A program made the translations under genes and the position numbers. Shown here one piece after another: positions 1 to 5,442 of a DNA stretch of 5,507 nt. The notes beneath the pieces are model-generated. The model saw only the letters and a list, made by a program, of their open reading frames with translations, was not told where the DNA came from and searched no databases. This stretch comes from Methanolobus sp. UBA474 (GTDB taxonomy: Archaea > Halobacteriota > Methanosarcinia > Methanosarcinales > Methanosarcinaceae): assembly GCA_002501695.1 (NCBI GenBank), contig DANZ01000006.1, positions 1-5,507 of the forward strand, in the 5' to 3' direction. How positions within the stretch are numbered: position 1 is the stretch's first letter; every line of letters begins with the position of its first letter.

Positions 1-19
1 GAACTGCCAAATCCAACGT

Positions 20-95
20 CAGACAGGAAATAACTCCTGCCTCCACTTGCTATTTAGGCGGTGATTGTAATTGTTCCCGCGCATTGCGCGAGGAC
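20..95 (-). ncRNA. candidate small structured RNA B (tandem copy 2)
   Basis: This copy begins GUCCUCGC like RNA A and folds into a 5' hairpin at 92-76 (7 bp, loop AAU) whose inner pairs are G-C and C-G where copy A has A-U. That is a compensatory difference. After a single-stranded A/C-rich stretch comes a possible GCCU/AGGC stem, then a clear 5-bp hairpin at 39-24 (CAGGA/UCCUG, loop GUUAUU). The 3' end is not defined and may lie beyond the window. The sequence after the first hairpin is not shared with RNA A, so only the promoter, start and first stem-loop appear duplicated. The family is not recognised. Confidence 0.42.
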
Positions 96-114
96 TGCTA
101 AAAGAGCACGATCT

Positions 115-122
115 TATATAAA
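115..122 (-). promoter_or_regulatory. TATA box of candidate small RNA B
   Basis: The minus strand reads TTTATATA here, 27 nt before the GUCCUCGC motif at 95. It directly abuts the 3' hairpin of RNA A. The element is nearly palindromic (CTTATATAAAG on plus), so a plus-strand promoter cannot be excluded, but no matching start motif is seen downstream on plus. Confidence 0.5.
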
Positions 123-196
123 GCTTCCGACCCGCCCGGGCCGAAGGCAAAGATCCGTATCTTTTACCAGCGCATTTCCCCGCACGTTGCGAGGAC
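121..196 (-). ncRNA. candidate small structured RNA A (tandem copy 1)
   Basis: No family is recognised. The minus strand shows, in order, a 5' hairpin at 194-178 (7 bp with one G.U pair, loop ACG), a perfect 6-bp hairpin at 164-149 (AAAGAU/AUCUUU, loop ACGG), and a GC-rich imperfect hairpin at 146-124 (CUUC/GAAG outer stem). The last is followed by CTTT, which could serve as a 3' end. The estimated length is about 75 nt. The 5' hairpin recurs in RNA B with changed but still paired bases. In both copies the one imperfect pair is G.U on the minus strand and C/A on the plus strand, which favours minus-strand transcription. Function is unknown, and both ends are estimates from the promoter position and structure. 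Confidence 0.45.
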
Positions 197-216
197 TTCT
201 TTAAAGGCATTGTTCC

Positions 217-224
217 TATTTATA
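217..224 (-). promoter_or_regulatory. TATA box of candidate small RNA A
   Basis: Read on the minus strand this is TATAAATA, a good archaeal TATA box. It lies 28 nt (5' edge of box to G196) before the GUCCUCGC start of the candidate RNA, close to the usual placement around -30 to -23. The second copy of the locus has a TATA box at almost the same distance, which is the main support for a promoter role. Confidence 0.5.
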
Positions 225-275
225 CCTTGCGACCTCACTAGGCCGGGGACATATTTAGGGAGCCTTCCTTAGAGA

Positions 276-293
276 ATGGTGGCATTCCACCAT
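276..293. repeat. perfect inverted repeat (7-bp stem, 4-nt loop)
   Basis: ATGGTGG and CCACCAT flank the loop CATT, so either strand can form a stable hairpin. On the plus strand ATTTCTA follows, a weak T-rich tract. It could be a terminator, a leader structure of the aIF1A operon, or the 5' edge of the small-RNA locus. It sits in non-coding DNA. Confidence 0.5.
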
Positions 294-520
294 ATTTCTA
301 TCGGGATTTTAACTATTGATGTTGATTCAATATATAGATTGTGGCCATCAAAGTCCACTGCAAGCCGGCTTGAAAAAATACCCGGAGATCTGCGCATTCA
401 GCCCGTTACATTAATGCCGGAATACAATATGTGCATCCCGACCAAAAATACATATCTAAGTCCCAATGTGCAATCGCGATAATAAGAAACAGGAAGCATA
501 TACGCAACATTTAACAACGA
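294..520. other. non-coding stretch upstream of the aIF1A operon
   Basis: No protein gene is supported here. The longest open frame (276-482, 68 codons) has no RBS and no recognisable protein character. Visible elements are a TATATAGA box at 331-338 and, about 30 nt later, a perfect 12-bp palindrome (CAAGCCGGCTTG, 361-372) followed by six A. A plus-strand transcript starting near 360 would begin with this hairpin. It would be either a long leader (about 220 nt) for the aIF1A operon or a separate RNA. Nothing matching a tRNA, rRNA or SRP RNA is seen. Confidence 0.35.
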
Positions 521-537
521 ATGATACATAGCAGTAC

Positions 538-544
538 TATAAAT
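538..544 (+). promoter_or_regulatory. TATA box of the aIF1A operon
   Basis: TATAAAT at 538-544 predicts transcription starting near 567, just at or before the AAGGAGAGG ribosome binding site (565-573). This would leave a leader of roughly 14 nt before CTG 581. If correct, the upstream ATG at 521 would not be transcribed from this promoter. A second AT-rich site, ATTTAACA at about 509-516, is a weaker alternative. Confidence 0.4.
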
Positions 545-564
545 CCGAGAATAATCGATCTAAT

Positions 565-573
565 AAGGAGAGG
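565..573 (+). promoter_or_regulatory. strong Shine-Dalgarno site deciding the aIF1A start
   Basis: AAGGAGAGG is a near-consensus archaeal Shine-Dalgarno sequence. The only in-frame start-like codon at proper distance is CTG at 581, seven bases downstream. No ATG, GTG or TTG in the aIF1A frame occurs between this site and the conserved core. Confidence 0.6.
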
Positions 574-580
574 AATATCA

Positions 581-901
581 CTGCAAAGAAAAAATGCCAC
601 CACGGAAAGCTCTGAACTTGACGCAGTCACCAGGGTCAGAACTCCGCGCAAAGAGAACAAAGAAGTACTTGCGATCGTCGAGAACATGCTTGGAGCAAAC
701 CACGTCAGACTCAGATGTATGGACGGTGTGGTAAGAATGGGCAGAATACCCGGTTCCATGAAAAAGAAAACATGGATCCGCGAGGGTGATATTGTAATAG
801 CGGTACCATGGGACTTCCAGAACGAAAAAGCAGAGGTCATATGGAAATACACACGTCCGCAGGTAAACTGGCTGGAGCGTAAAGGATACCTGAAAGGTTA
901 A
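581..901 (+). CDS. eif1A: translation initiation factor aIF1A, probable CTG start
   Basis: This is the archaeal counterpart of eukaryotic eIF1A and bacterial IF1. It binds the A-site region of the 30S subunit and helps initiator tRNA and start-codon selection. Counting from CTG 581 the protein is 106 residues, the normal length for archaeal members. A short charged N-terminal tail leads to VTRVRTPRK (16-24), the OB-fold with MLGANHVRLRCMDG (36-49), the family signature RMGRIPGSMKK (52-62) and WIREGDIVI, and ends with the typical QVNWLERKGYL. The in-frame ATG at 521 would add 20 residues of atypical sequence, lacks a well-placed RBS and overlaps the likely TATA box. CTG 581 sits 7 nt behind AAGGAGAGG. 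Identity is certain; the start is probable. It heads a cluster with Rio1 (6-nt gap) and the KH protein. Confidence 0.95.
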   Translation: MQRKNATTESSELDAVTRVRTPRKENKEVLAIVENMLGANHVRLRCMDGVVRMGRIPGSMKKKTWIREGDIVIAVPWDFQNEKAEVIWKYTRPQVNWLERKGYLKG

Positions 902-907
902 TCAATA

Positions 908-1708
908 ATGAAAAAAGAAGTTACGAAAGAAGTACAACGCATCGACACTCTAAATGATAAGATGCGCATGAGGCGCAAAGACAGCAATGCACTCAAAGTA
1001 ATTGAGAATGTATTTGACGATGCCACCCTCAAAACCCTTTACACGATATGTAACAAGGGTATACTAAAAGCGCTCGGCGGTTCTATCAGCACCGGCAAAG
1101 AGGCAAACGTATTCCTGGCGGAAGGAGAAGACAGGACTCTCGCGATCAAAATATACAGGATATCTTCAAGCACATTCAACTCCATGGAAGAATACATACT
1201 TGGAGATCCGAGATTCCGCAATATCAGGCACTCCAAGCGTGACATTATATTTGCCTGGACAAAAAAAGAACACAGGAACCTGGAACGTGCGATCGAGGCA
1301 GGGGTAAAAGTGCCCGTACCCATAATTTCCGAGCGTAATGTACTTGTCATGGAATTCATGGGCAAGGACGAAAGATCGTACCCGCAGTTAAAAGAAGCAG
1401 GGGTTAGCAGCGAAAGTGCCAAAGCTACTTTTGATACCATTATCAAATATATGGAACTACTCTACACAAAGGCCAACCTTGTGCATGGAGACCTGAGCGA
1501 ATATAACATCCTGATCGATCCAGACACCCTGGAACCCATATTCATAGACATGGGGCAATCAGTCACTCTTGAACATCCCAGGGCACAGGAATTCCTGCGG
1601 AGAGACATAGAGAATATAGTACGCTATTTTAAAAAATATGGAATTGATGCAGATTCCGAAAAGCTCTATTCGACCATTCGGGAAATAAAAGATAAAGCCC
1701 AAGAGTAA
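908..1708 (+). CDS. rio1: RIO1-family atypical serine kinase/ATPase
   Basis: Rio1 kinases act in late maturation of the small ribosomal subunit. All hallmarks are present in this 266-residue protein: a helical N-terminal extension (about 1-55), the Rio-type nucleotide loop STGKEANV (61-68), the catalytic lysine in AIKIY (K81), a hinge VMEFMG (147-152), the Rio1 catalytic loop HGDLSEYNIL (193-202; D195 and N200), and the metal-binding Asp in FIDMGQSV (D214). HGDLSEYN and IDxxQSV point to Rio1 rather than Rio2, and no winged-helix domain precedes the kinase fold. Length and residue spacing agree with archaeal Rio1. The ATG at 908 lies 6 bases after the aIF1A stop. AAAGGT overlapping that stop is the probable RBS, suggesting translational coupling. 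Co-location with aIF1A and the Dim2-like protein supports a 30S biogenesis role. Confidence 0.96.
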   Translation: MKKEVTKEVQRIDTLNDKMRMRRKDSNALKVIENVFDDATLKTLYTICNKGILKALGGSISTGKEANVFLAEGEDRTLAIKIYRISSSTFNSMEEYILGDPRFRNIRHSKRDIIFAWTKKEHRNLERAIEAGVKVPVPIISERNVLVMEFMGKDERSYPQLKEAGVSSESAKATFDTIIKYMELLYTKANLVHGDLSEYNILIDPDTLEPIFIDMGQSVTLEHPRAQEFLRRDIENIVRYFKKYGIDADSEKLYSTIREIKDKAQE

Positions 1709-1741
1709 CTGAGCATTATAAACATACACGGTAGATTCACT

Positions 1742-2281
1742 ATGACACATGTAAAAGTTCCAAAGGATAGAATTGGTGCCATCATTGGCCCCAAAGGTAG
1801 CGTTAAACAACTCATCGAAAGCAAATCTGGTGCCGAGCTGAATATCGACAGTGAGAACGGAGTGGTAGAGATCATTCCCGGAGAAGAACCTGTCGGAGCA
1901 ATGCGGGCTGCAGAAGTGGTGAACGCTATATCAAGAGGGTTCAACCCGGAAAAGACCTTGGGTATGCTTGACGACGACATGCTGATGCTTGAAGTAATGG
2001 ACCTCTCCAAGATAACCGACACCCAGAAAGACCTTCTCCGCCTAAAGGGCCGCATTATCGGCAAAGGCGGAAAGACCAGAGAAATAACCGAAAGGCTCAT
2101 AGGAGTAAAAATATCGGTTTACGGGAAGACAGTAAGTATCATAGGAGGACCCGAACAGAATCAGATCGCAAGGACATCCATTGAAATGCTTATAAATGGG
2201 GCATCCCATGGAAGCGTATATAGTTTCCTGGAAAAAAAGAGGCAGGAACTTCTCCAGTCCAGGCTTGACTACTACGGATGA
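1742..2281 (+). CDS. KH-domain RNA-binding protein, Dim2/Pno1 (Krr1-like) family
   Basis: This 179-residue protein has two KH domains. KH1 starts at the N terminus with IGAIIGPKG (GPKG loop at 16-19), and KH2 carries RIIGKGGKT (GKGG loop at 107-110). An internal MLDDDMLMLEVMDL segment joins them, and a basic C-terminal helix (LEKKRQELLQSRL) ends the protein. This is the architecture of archaeal Dim2/Pno1 proteins. In that family they bind the 3' end of 16S rRNA, contact aIF2-alpha and assist Nob1/Rio-dependent 30S maturation; those roles are family knowledge, not visible here. The gene follows Rio1 after 33 bases without an obvious promoter, so it is probably the third cistron. GGTAGATT before the ATG is a weak RBS. 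Both GxxG loops are intact, so both KH domains should be able to bind RNA. Confidence 0.92.
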   Translation: MTHVKVPKDRIGAIIGPKGSVKQLIESKSGAELNIDSENGVVEIIPGEEPVGAMRAAEVVNAISRGFNPEKTLGMLDDDMLMLEVMDLSKITDTQKDLLRLKGRIIGKGGKTREITERLIGVKISVYGKTVSIIGGPEQNQIARTSIEMLINGASHGSVYSFLEKKRQELLQSRLDYYG

Positions 2282-2304
2282 GGGCGGATACATTACAGGA
2301 AAAA

Positions 2305-2312
2305 TATTTAAA
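2305..2312 (+). promoter_or_regulatory. TATA box and short GGTG leader of the DUF1614 gene
   Basis: TATTTAAA is preceded by a purine-rich AGGAAAAA stretch that fits a BRE. Transcription is predicted near 2333-2335, leaving only about ten bases before ATG 2344. That leader contains GGTG (2335-2338), the likely ribosome binding site. The gene therefore appears to be transcribed independently of the upstream cluster. Confidence 0.6.
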
Positions 2313-2343
2313 TCAGTTAGAATGATATACCATCGGTGCAAAT

Positions 2344-3036
2344 ATGAGAGGCTACTTTACCAGGTCTGAAACAAAGATGTATGCCATCTTTGCATTGATC
2401 TTGCTGCCCATAGCAGTCCTGTGCTACAATGAAAGCCTGCACATAGGAACCATATCATCCTTCTGGCTGATGGTCATACTTATTCTGATGATAGTTGGCT
2501 CATTCATAGAAATACCGGTTGCAACCATACGTTCCAGGAAAAATGAACAGCTTTCCAGATTTGCACCCCTGATGGAAGATATATATGCCGTCCCCCTTGT
2601 CAAGGAACTTAATAACGGCAAGGAAAGAGTGTTCGATACTACAATTACAGTGAACATGGGAGGCTTTATAATTCCTGCAATAGCCATAATCTATCTTTTG
2701 TTCACACAGCCAAACAACACAGCCCTTGAGATATTGCTCATAATGATAGTCGCCGTTACTCTTCTGTCAGAGATGGTGAACGGTGTCGGAACCGTCGTTC
2801 CGGAATACATCGGTATACTGGCCATTCCCTTTTCATTGCTGATAGCGCCTCATGAAACAGCATCATTAACATTCATTGCAGGAATAGGAGGCATACTGCT
2901 TGGAATAACAGCCATGACACTAACTTTCAATAAAGAAAAGTACGGCAGTGCCTACCTGAACATAGGCGGTGCCGGGAGCTTTAAGGCGATCTATGTAACA
3001 GCTCTTCTAGCAAGCCTGGTATCATACTTCGCCTGA
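2344..3036 (+). CDS. DUF1614 family integral membrane protein
   Basis: This 230-residue protein is very hydrophobic, with about seven predicted membrane segments (roughly 11-28, 37-60, 103-121, 127-148, 151-168, 172-194, 209-229) and one polar loop (about 61-100) rich in charged residues. Glycine motifs match my recollection of DUF1614: VNMGGFIIP (103-111), AGIGGILLG (179-187) and LNIGGAGSFKAIYV (205-218). The family is widespread in methanogens and some bacteria, and its biochemical role is unknown. The ATG at 2344 is supported by GGTG five bases upstream and by the TATA box. The stop codon lies inside the last codons of the convergent KaiC-like gene (15-bp overlap). The family call is from motif memory; I do not assign a transport function. 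Confidence 0.75.
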   Translation: MRGYFTRSETKMYAIFALILLPIAVLCYNESLHIGTISSFWLMVILILMIVGSFIEIPVATIRSRKNEQLSRFAPLMEDIYAVPLVKELNNGKERVFDTTITVNMGGFIIPAIAIIYLLFTQPNNTALEILLIMIVAVTLLSEMVNGVGTVVPEYIGILAIPFSLLIAPHETASLTFIAGIGGILLGITAMTLTFNKEKYGSAYLNIGGAGSFKAIYVTALLASLVSYFA

Positions 3037-3927
3037 TGAAGATCCAGTTCTTTCAGCTCTGCGTTTTTCCATTCTTGCCTGCAGCACAGTTGGCGGCAGG
3101 TTCAATGCACGATATTTGGCGATTCCCGAGTTGGTGAACCTGAAAGGCTGCGGCGTATGGTCTACGCGTGTCGCCCTCATTTTCTGCACAGCCATCACCG
3201 GCATGGGAGTAGTATCAATGTCATTGGTCGGGACAAAGTCCAGAAATATGACCCCGTCCCCGAGGAAATCGAAATCGTCGAATTCTTTCGTGTCGATACC
3301 GTGAGTCTTTTCAGTGATGAGCAGAGACGTGATCATGTTCTTTTTCAGCAATCTGTGAAGTCCGCGCCATGCTATAGAGGTCCTGAAGTCCCCCGGGGCG
3401 GTGAAAACATTCAGCGAATCGAAGGCAACGCGATCAGGTTTATGAGAATCGATTATTTCGATCATCTCTTCAGAAGTGAGCATCGAAATGCCGAATATCT
3501 CCAGATAGCCATCGTCAATGTACTTTCCGACATCCCATCCAAACCGGGCAAAATGCTGGACCAATTGCTGAGCTCTTTCCTCAAATGAGAAAAAGATACA
3601 TCTTTCCCCGTTCTTCACACCTTCCATAAGATATTGCATTGAAAAGGTAGTTTTCCCTGTACCGGGAGGACCTGTAACAATAACAGCAAATCCTTTAGGG
3701 AAGCCACCTTCAAGGAAATCATCAAGCCCTGGGATGCCCGTGCTTATACGCTTGATGATACGGTCAATGTTCTGGGTATCTAGTTTAGCCTTGAAACGAG
3801 TAGCATCAAGATTAAGTAGTGCTTTTTCAAGCACAACGTTCTTTGCACCAAGTTCTTTTTCATACCTATCAAGGATCTTGATAGCATCAGCACTTAATGT
3901 AGTATGAATAGGGAATTTTGTTTTCAT
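3022..3927 (-). CDS. KaiC/RAD55-family RecA-like ATPase with N-terminal RHH-like segment
   Basis: This is a single-domain KaiC-like protein of 301 residues from ATG 3927. The first ~45 residues (LSADAIKILDRYEKELGAKN region) resemble a ribbon-helix-helix or similar small helical module. The ATPase domain opens with RISTGIPGLDDFLEGGFPKG, then Walker A GPPGTGKTT (86-94), the KaiC-type catalytic pair in SFEE (E116, E117), and Walker B RVAFDSL (166-172, D170). A late KMRATRVDHTPQPFRFTNSGI motif is typical of the family, and the C-terminal tail is basic then Ser/Gly-rich. All ATP-binding residues are intact. Such proteins are common in archaea, and most have no assigned role (signalling, motility and DNA transactions have all been proposed for relatives). 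The 3954 ATG is rejected because it overlaps the TATA box; GGTGGT at 3931-3936 supports 3927. Confidence 0.88.
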   Translation of the reverse strand: MKTKFPIHTTLSADAIKILDRYEKELGAKNVVLEKALLNLDATRFKAKLDTQNIDRIIKRISTGIPGLDDFLEGGFPKGFAVIVTGPPGTGKTTFSMQYLMEGVKNGERCIFFSFEERAQQLVQHFARFGWDVGKYIDDGYLEIFGISMLTSEEMIEIIDSHKPDRVAFDSLNVFTAPGDFRTSIAWRGLHRLLKKNMITSLLITEKTHGIDTKEFDDFDFLGDGVIFLDFVPTNDIDTTPMPVMAVQKMRATRVDHTPQPFRFTNSGIAKYRALNLPPTVLQARMEKRRAERTGSSSGEV

Positions 3928-3952
3928 CACACCACCATGTACATAATAACGC

Positions 3953-3967
3953 ATTATATATTTAAAA
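3953..3967 (-). promoter_or_regulatory. TATA box of the KaiC-like gene
   Basis: Minus-strand TTTTAAATATATAAT offers one or two overlapping TATA boxes. The predicted start of transcription is around 3930-3936, giving a leader of roughly nine bases or less that carries GGTGGT directly before ATG 3927. This makes the gene independent of pyrC, which ends 76 bases upstream. Confidence 0.6.
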
Positions 3968-4003
3968 TGTTATGGTATTACATGCACAAGTAAATTCCCA
4001 TGT

Positions 4004-5407
4004 TCATACATCATTGTCATTGTCGCCATCATTCCCATCGTCATCTTCATGGACAGTCAGGCCTCTCCCGGGAAGGAAATTACCGCGTCCCCTGGGAGCA
4101 AGAATCTCACCGTCCCATACGATCTCGCCTCTGGCTATCGTGTATTGCGGGAAGATGCCTTCCATCCCCTCATATGGTGTCCATCCAGCCTTACTATGCA
4201 GACGGTCCCCTTTTATCTCGCTCGACTGGTGCGTGTCCACAACTATCAGGTCCGCATCATACCCTTCCGCGAACACTCCTTTGGAATAACGATCAAGACC
4301 AAATATCCGGGCAGGATTCCTGCTTGTAACATCGATCATCCTTTCCAGCGGCAAGAGATTCCTTTTCACAGCAGTGAGCATAAGAGGAAGTAAAGTCTCA
4401 ACTCCCGGTACACCTGATGGCGCTTTCTTTATATCCGCTTCTTTTTCGGCTTCAGTATGTGGGGCATGATCAGATGCTACCATGTCTATCGTACCATCAT
4501 TGAGCGCGTTCATAAGGGCTTTGACATCATGATGGCCCCGCAGAGGAGGGTTCATTTTTCCGAACGAGCCAAGGCGCTCCCAGTCCTTTGTTGAAAGGAA
4601 GAGGTGATGTGGAGTGACCTCACAGGTCATCCCCGAAGGAGAAGAGGACTTCCGGGCAACATACTTCTCCTTGCGCAGCAGTCCTACCGTCTCCAGAGCA
4701 CTTATGTGGCAGAAATGCGCTTTTGTTTTGTTCTTCTTCACCAGCCCAATAGCCTTTTCGACTGCAATAGCTTCACACAGATTAGGCCTGGCCCTTGAAT
4801 GTGACTGCGGGGAAAGATCATCCTTCAGATAAGCTTCGCATTGCAGCCTCATAGCTTCGTCCTCTGCATGAATGCACGCCATCGAACCTAAACCTGTGAT
4901 GACGGACAATGCCTCATCCAGGGTCTCCTCACTGATATTTAACTCCCCTGTAGACTGGGCCATGAATATCTCACCAAAGGCGATCACTCCAAGGCCCCAG
5001 AGCTCGGCAAGCTTTTCGATGTTCCCGGTGACGCCTCCGTAAATACCAAAATCGATGACAGATTTGCGATTTGCAAGTTTGAGCTTTTCCCTGAATGACT
5101 TCCTGTCGGTTATCGGAGGTATCGTATTAGGATGCTCCAGGACCGTGGTAATGCCCCCAGCTGCCGCAGAACAGGAGCCGGTATACCAATCTTCTTTTTG
5201 TGTCAGTCCCGGCTCCCGGAAATGCACATGTACATCAATACCCGCAGGCAAAGTAAGGGAGCCTTCTGCATCAATGACCTGATCCAGTCTCTGGATATCT
5301 ATATCTTTCCCTATCTTTGCGATCTTCCCGTTCTGGACCAGTACCTCGGCAGGCTGAAGATAATTATTGAAGAAAATCCTTGTGTTCTTTATAAGAATAT
5401 CAGGCAT
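4004..5407 (-). CDS. pyrC: dihydroorotase
   Basis: Dihydroorotase interconverts carbamoyl-L-aspartate and dihydroorotate, step three of UMP synthesis, in the cytoplasm. The 467 residues carry the amidohydrolase metal motif DVHVHFREPG (58-67; H60, H62), EHPNT (91-95), the metal-site histidines H180 (CIHAED) and H231/H234 (AHFCHIS), TCEVTPHHL (261-269), and the catalytic Asp D313 in ASDHAPH. R64 and N94 fit substrate binding. At the place where many relatives have the bridging carboxylated lysine (FK-x-FM), this protein has FGEIFM with E146. The start at 5407 matches the MPDILIKNTRI opening expected for the enzyme. GGTG lies only 2 bases upstream, and an alternative TATA position would make it nearly leaderless. 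The last ~14 residues (EDDDGNDGDNDNDV) are an unusual acidic extension beyond the normal end of the fold. Confidence 0.95.
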   Translation of the reverse strand: MPDILIKNTRIFFNNYLQPAEVLVQNGKIAKIGKDIDIQRLDQVIDAEGSLTLPAGIDVHVHFREPGLTQKEDWYTGSCSAAAGGITTVLEHPNTIPPITDRKSFREKLKLANRKSVIDFGIYGGVTGNIEKLAELWGLGVIAFGEIFMAQSTGELNISEETLDEALSVITGLGSMACIHAEDEAMRLQCEAYLKDDLSPQSHSRARPNLCEAIAVEKAIGLVKKNKTKAHFCHISALETVGLLRKEKYVARKSSSPSGMTCEVTPHHLFLSTKDWERLGSFGKMNPPLRGHHDVKALMNALNDGTIDMVASDHAPHTEAEKEADIKKAPSGVPGVETLLPLMLTAVKRNLLPLERMIDVTSRNPARIFGLDRYSKGVFAEGYDADLIVVDTHQSSEIKGDRLHSKAGWTPYEGMEGIFPQYTIARGEIVWDGEILAPRGRGNFLPGRGLTVHEDDDGNDGDNDNDV

Positions 5408-5413
5408 AACACC

Positions 5414-5437
5414 ATTTATATTATTCAGTGTATATGC
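5414..5437. promoter_or_regulatory. AT-rich divergent promoter region between pyrC and the window edge
   Basis: On minus, GCATATACA (5437-5429) is placed to start transcription at about the pyrC ATG (5407), implying a leaderless or nearly leaderless mRNA. On plus, TTTATATT (5415-5422) would start transcription near 5443-5447. The two candidate boxes almost overlap. Both are weak matches. Confidence 0.3.
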
Positions 5438-5442
5438 ATGTT

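Noticed and set aside
19..210. 63-codon minus-strand open frame
   Set aside because: It is Arg/Ser/Lys-rich with no domain character, crosses the RNA hairpins and the second TATA box, and has no plausible RBS.
236..250. CTAGGCCGGGG resembles the 5' part of archaeal SRP RNA
   Set aside because: No SRP S-domain motif (GGAAGG...AGCAG type) follows within 300 bases, so the match is probably chance.
276..482. 68-codon plus-strand open frame
   Set aside because: Its ATG is in the hairpin stem at 276-293, no RBS precedes it and the peptide has no recognisable features.
521..580. aIF1A start at ATG 521
   Set aside because: It would add 20 atypical residues, lacks a properly spaced RBS and lies upstream of the likely transcription start. 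CTG 581 fits better.
511..852. 113-codon minus-strand hydrophobic frame over aIF1A
   Set aside because: It is antisense to the conserved aIF1A coding region with no promoter or RBS. The hydrophobicity is a by-product of the opposite strand.
3157..3588. 143-codon plus-strand frame inside the KaiC-like gene
   Set aside because: It is antisense to a clear ATPase coding sequence with all motifs intact, so it is a shadow frame.
3928..3954. KaiC-like start at ATG 3954
   Set aside because: This ATG overlaps the TATA box and would lie upstream of the predicted transcription start. ATG 3927 has GGTGGT directly before it.
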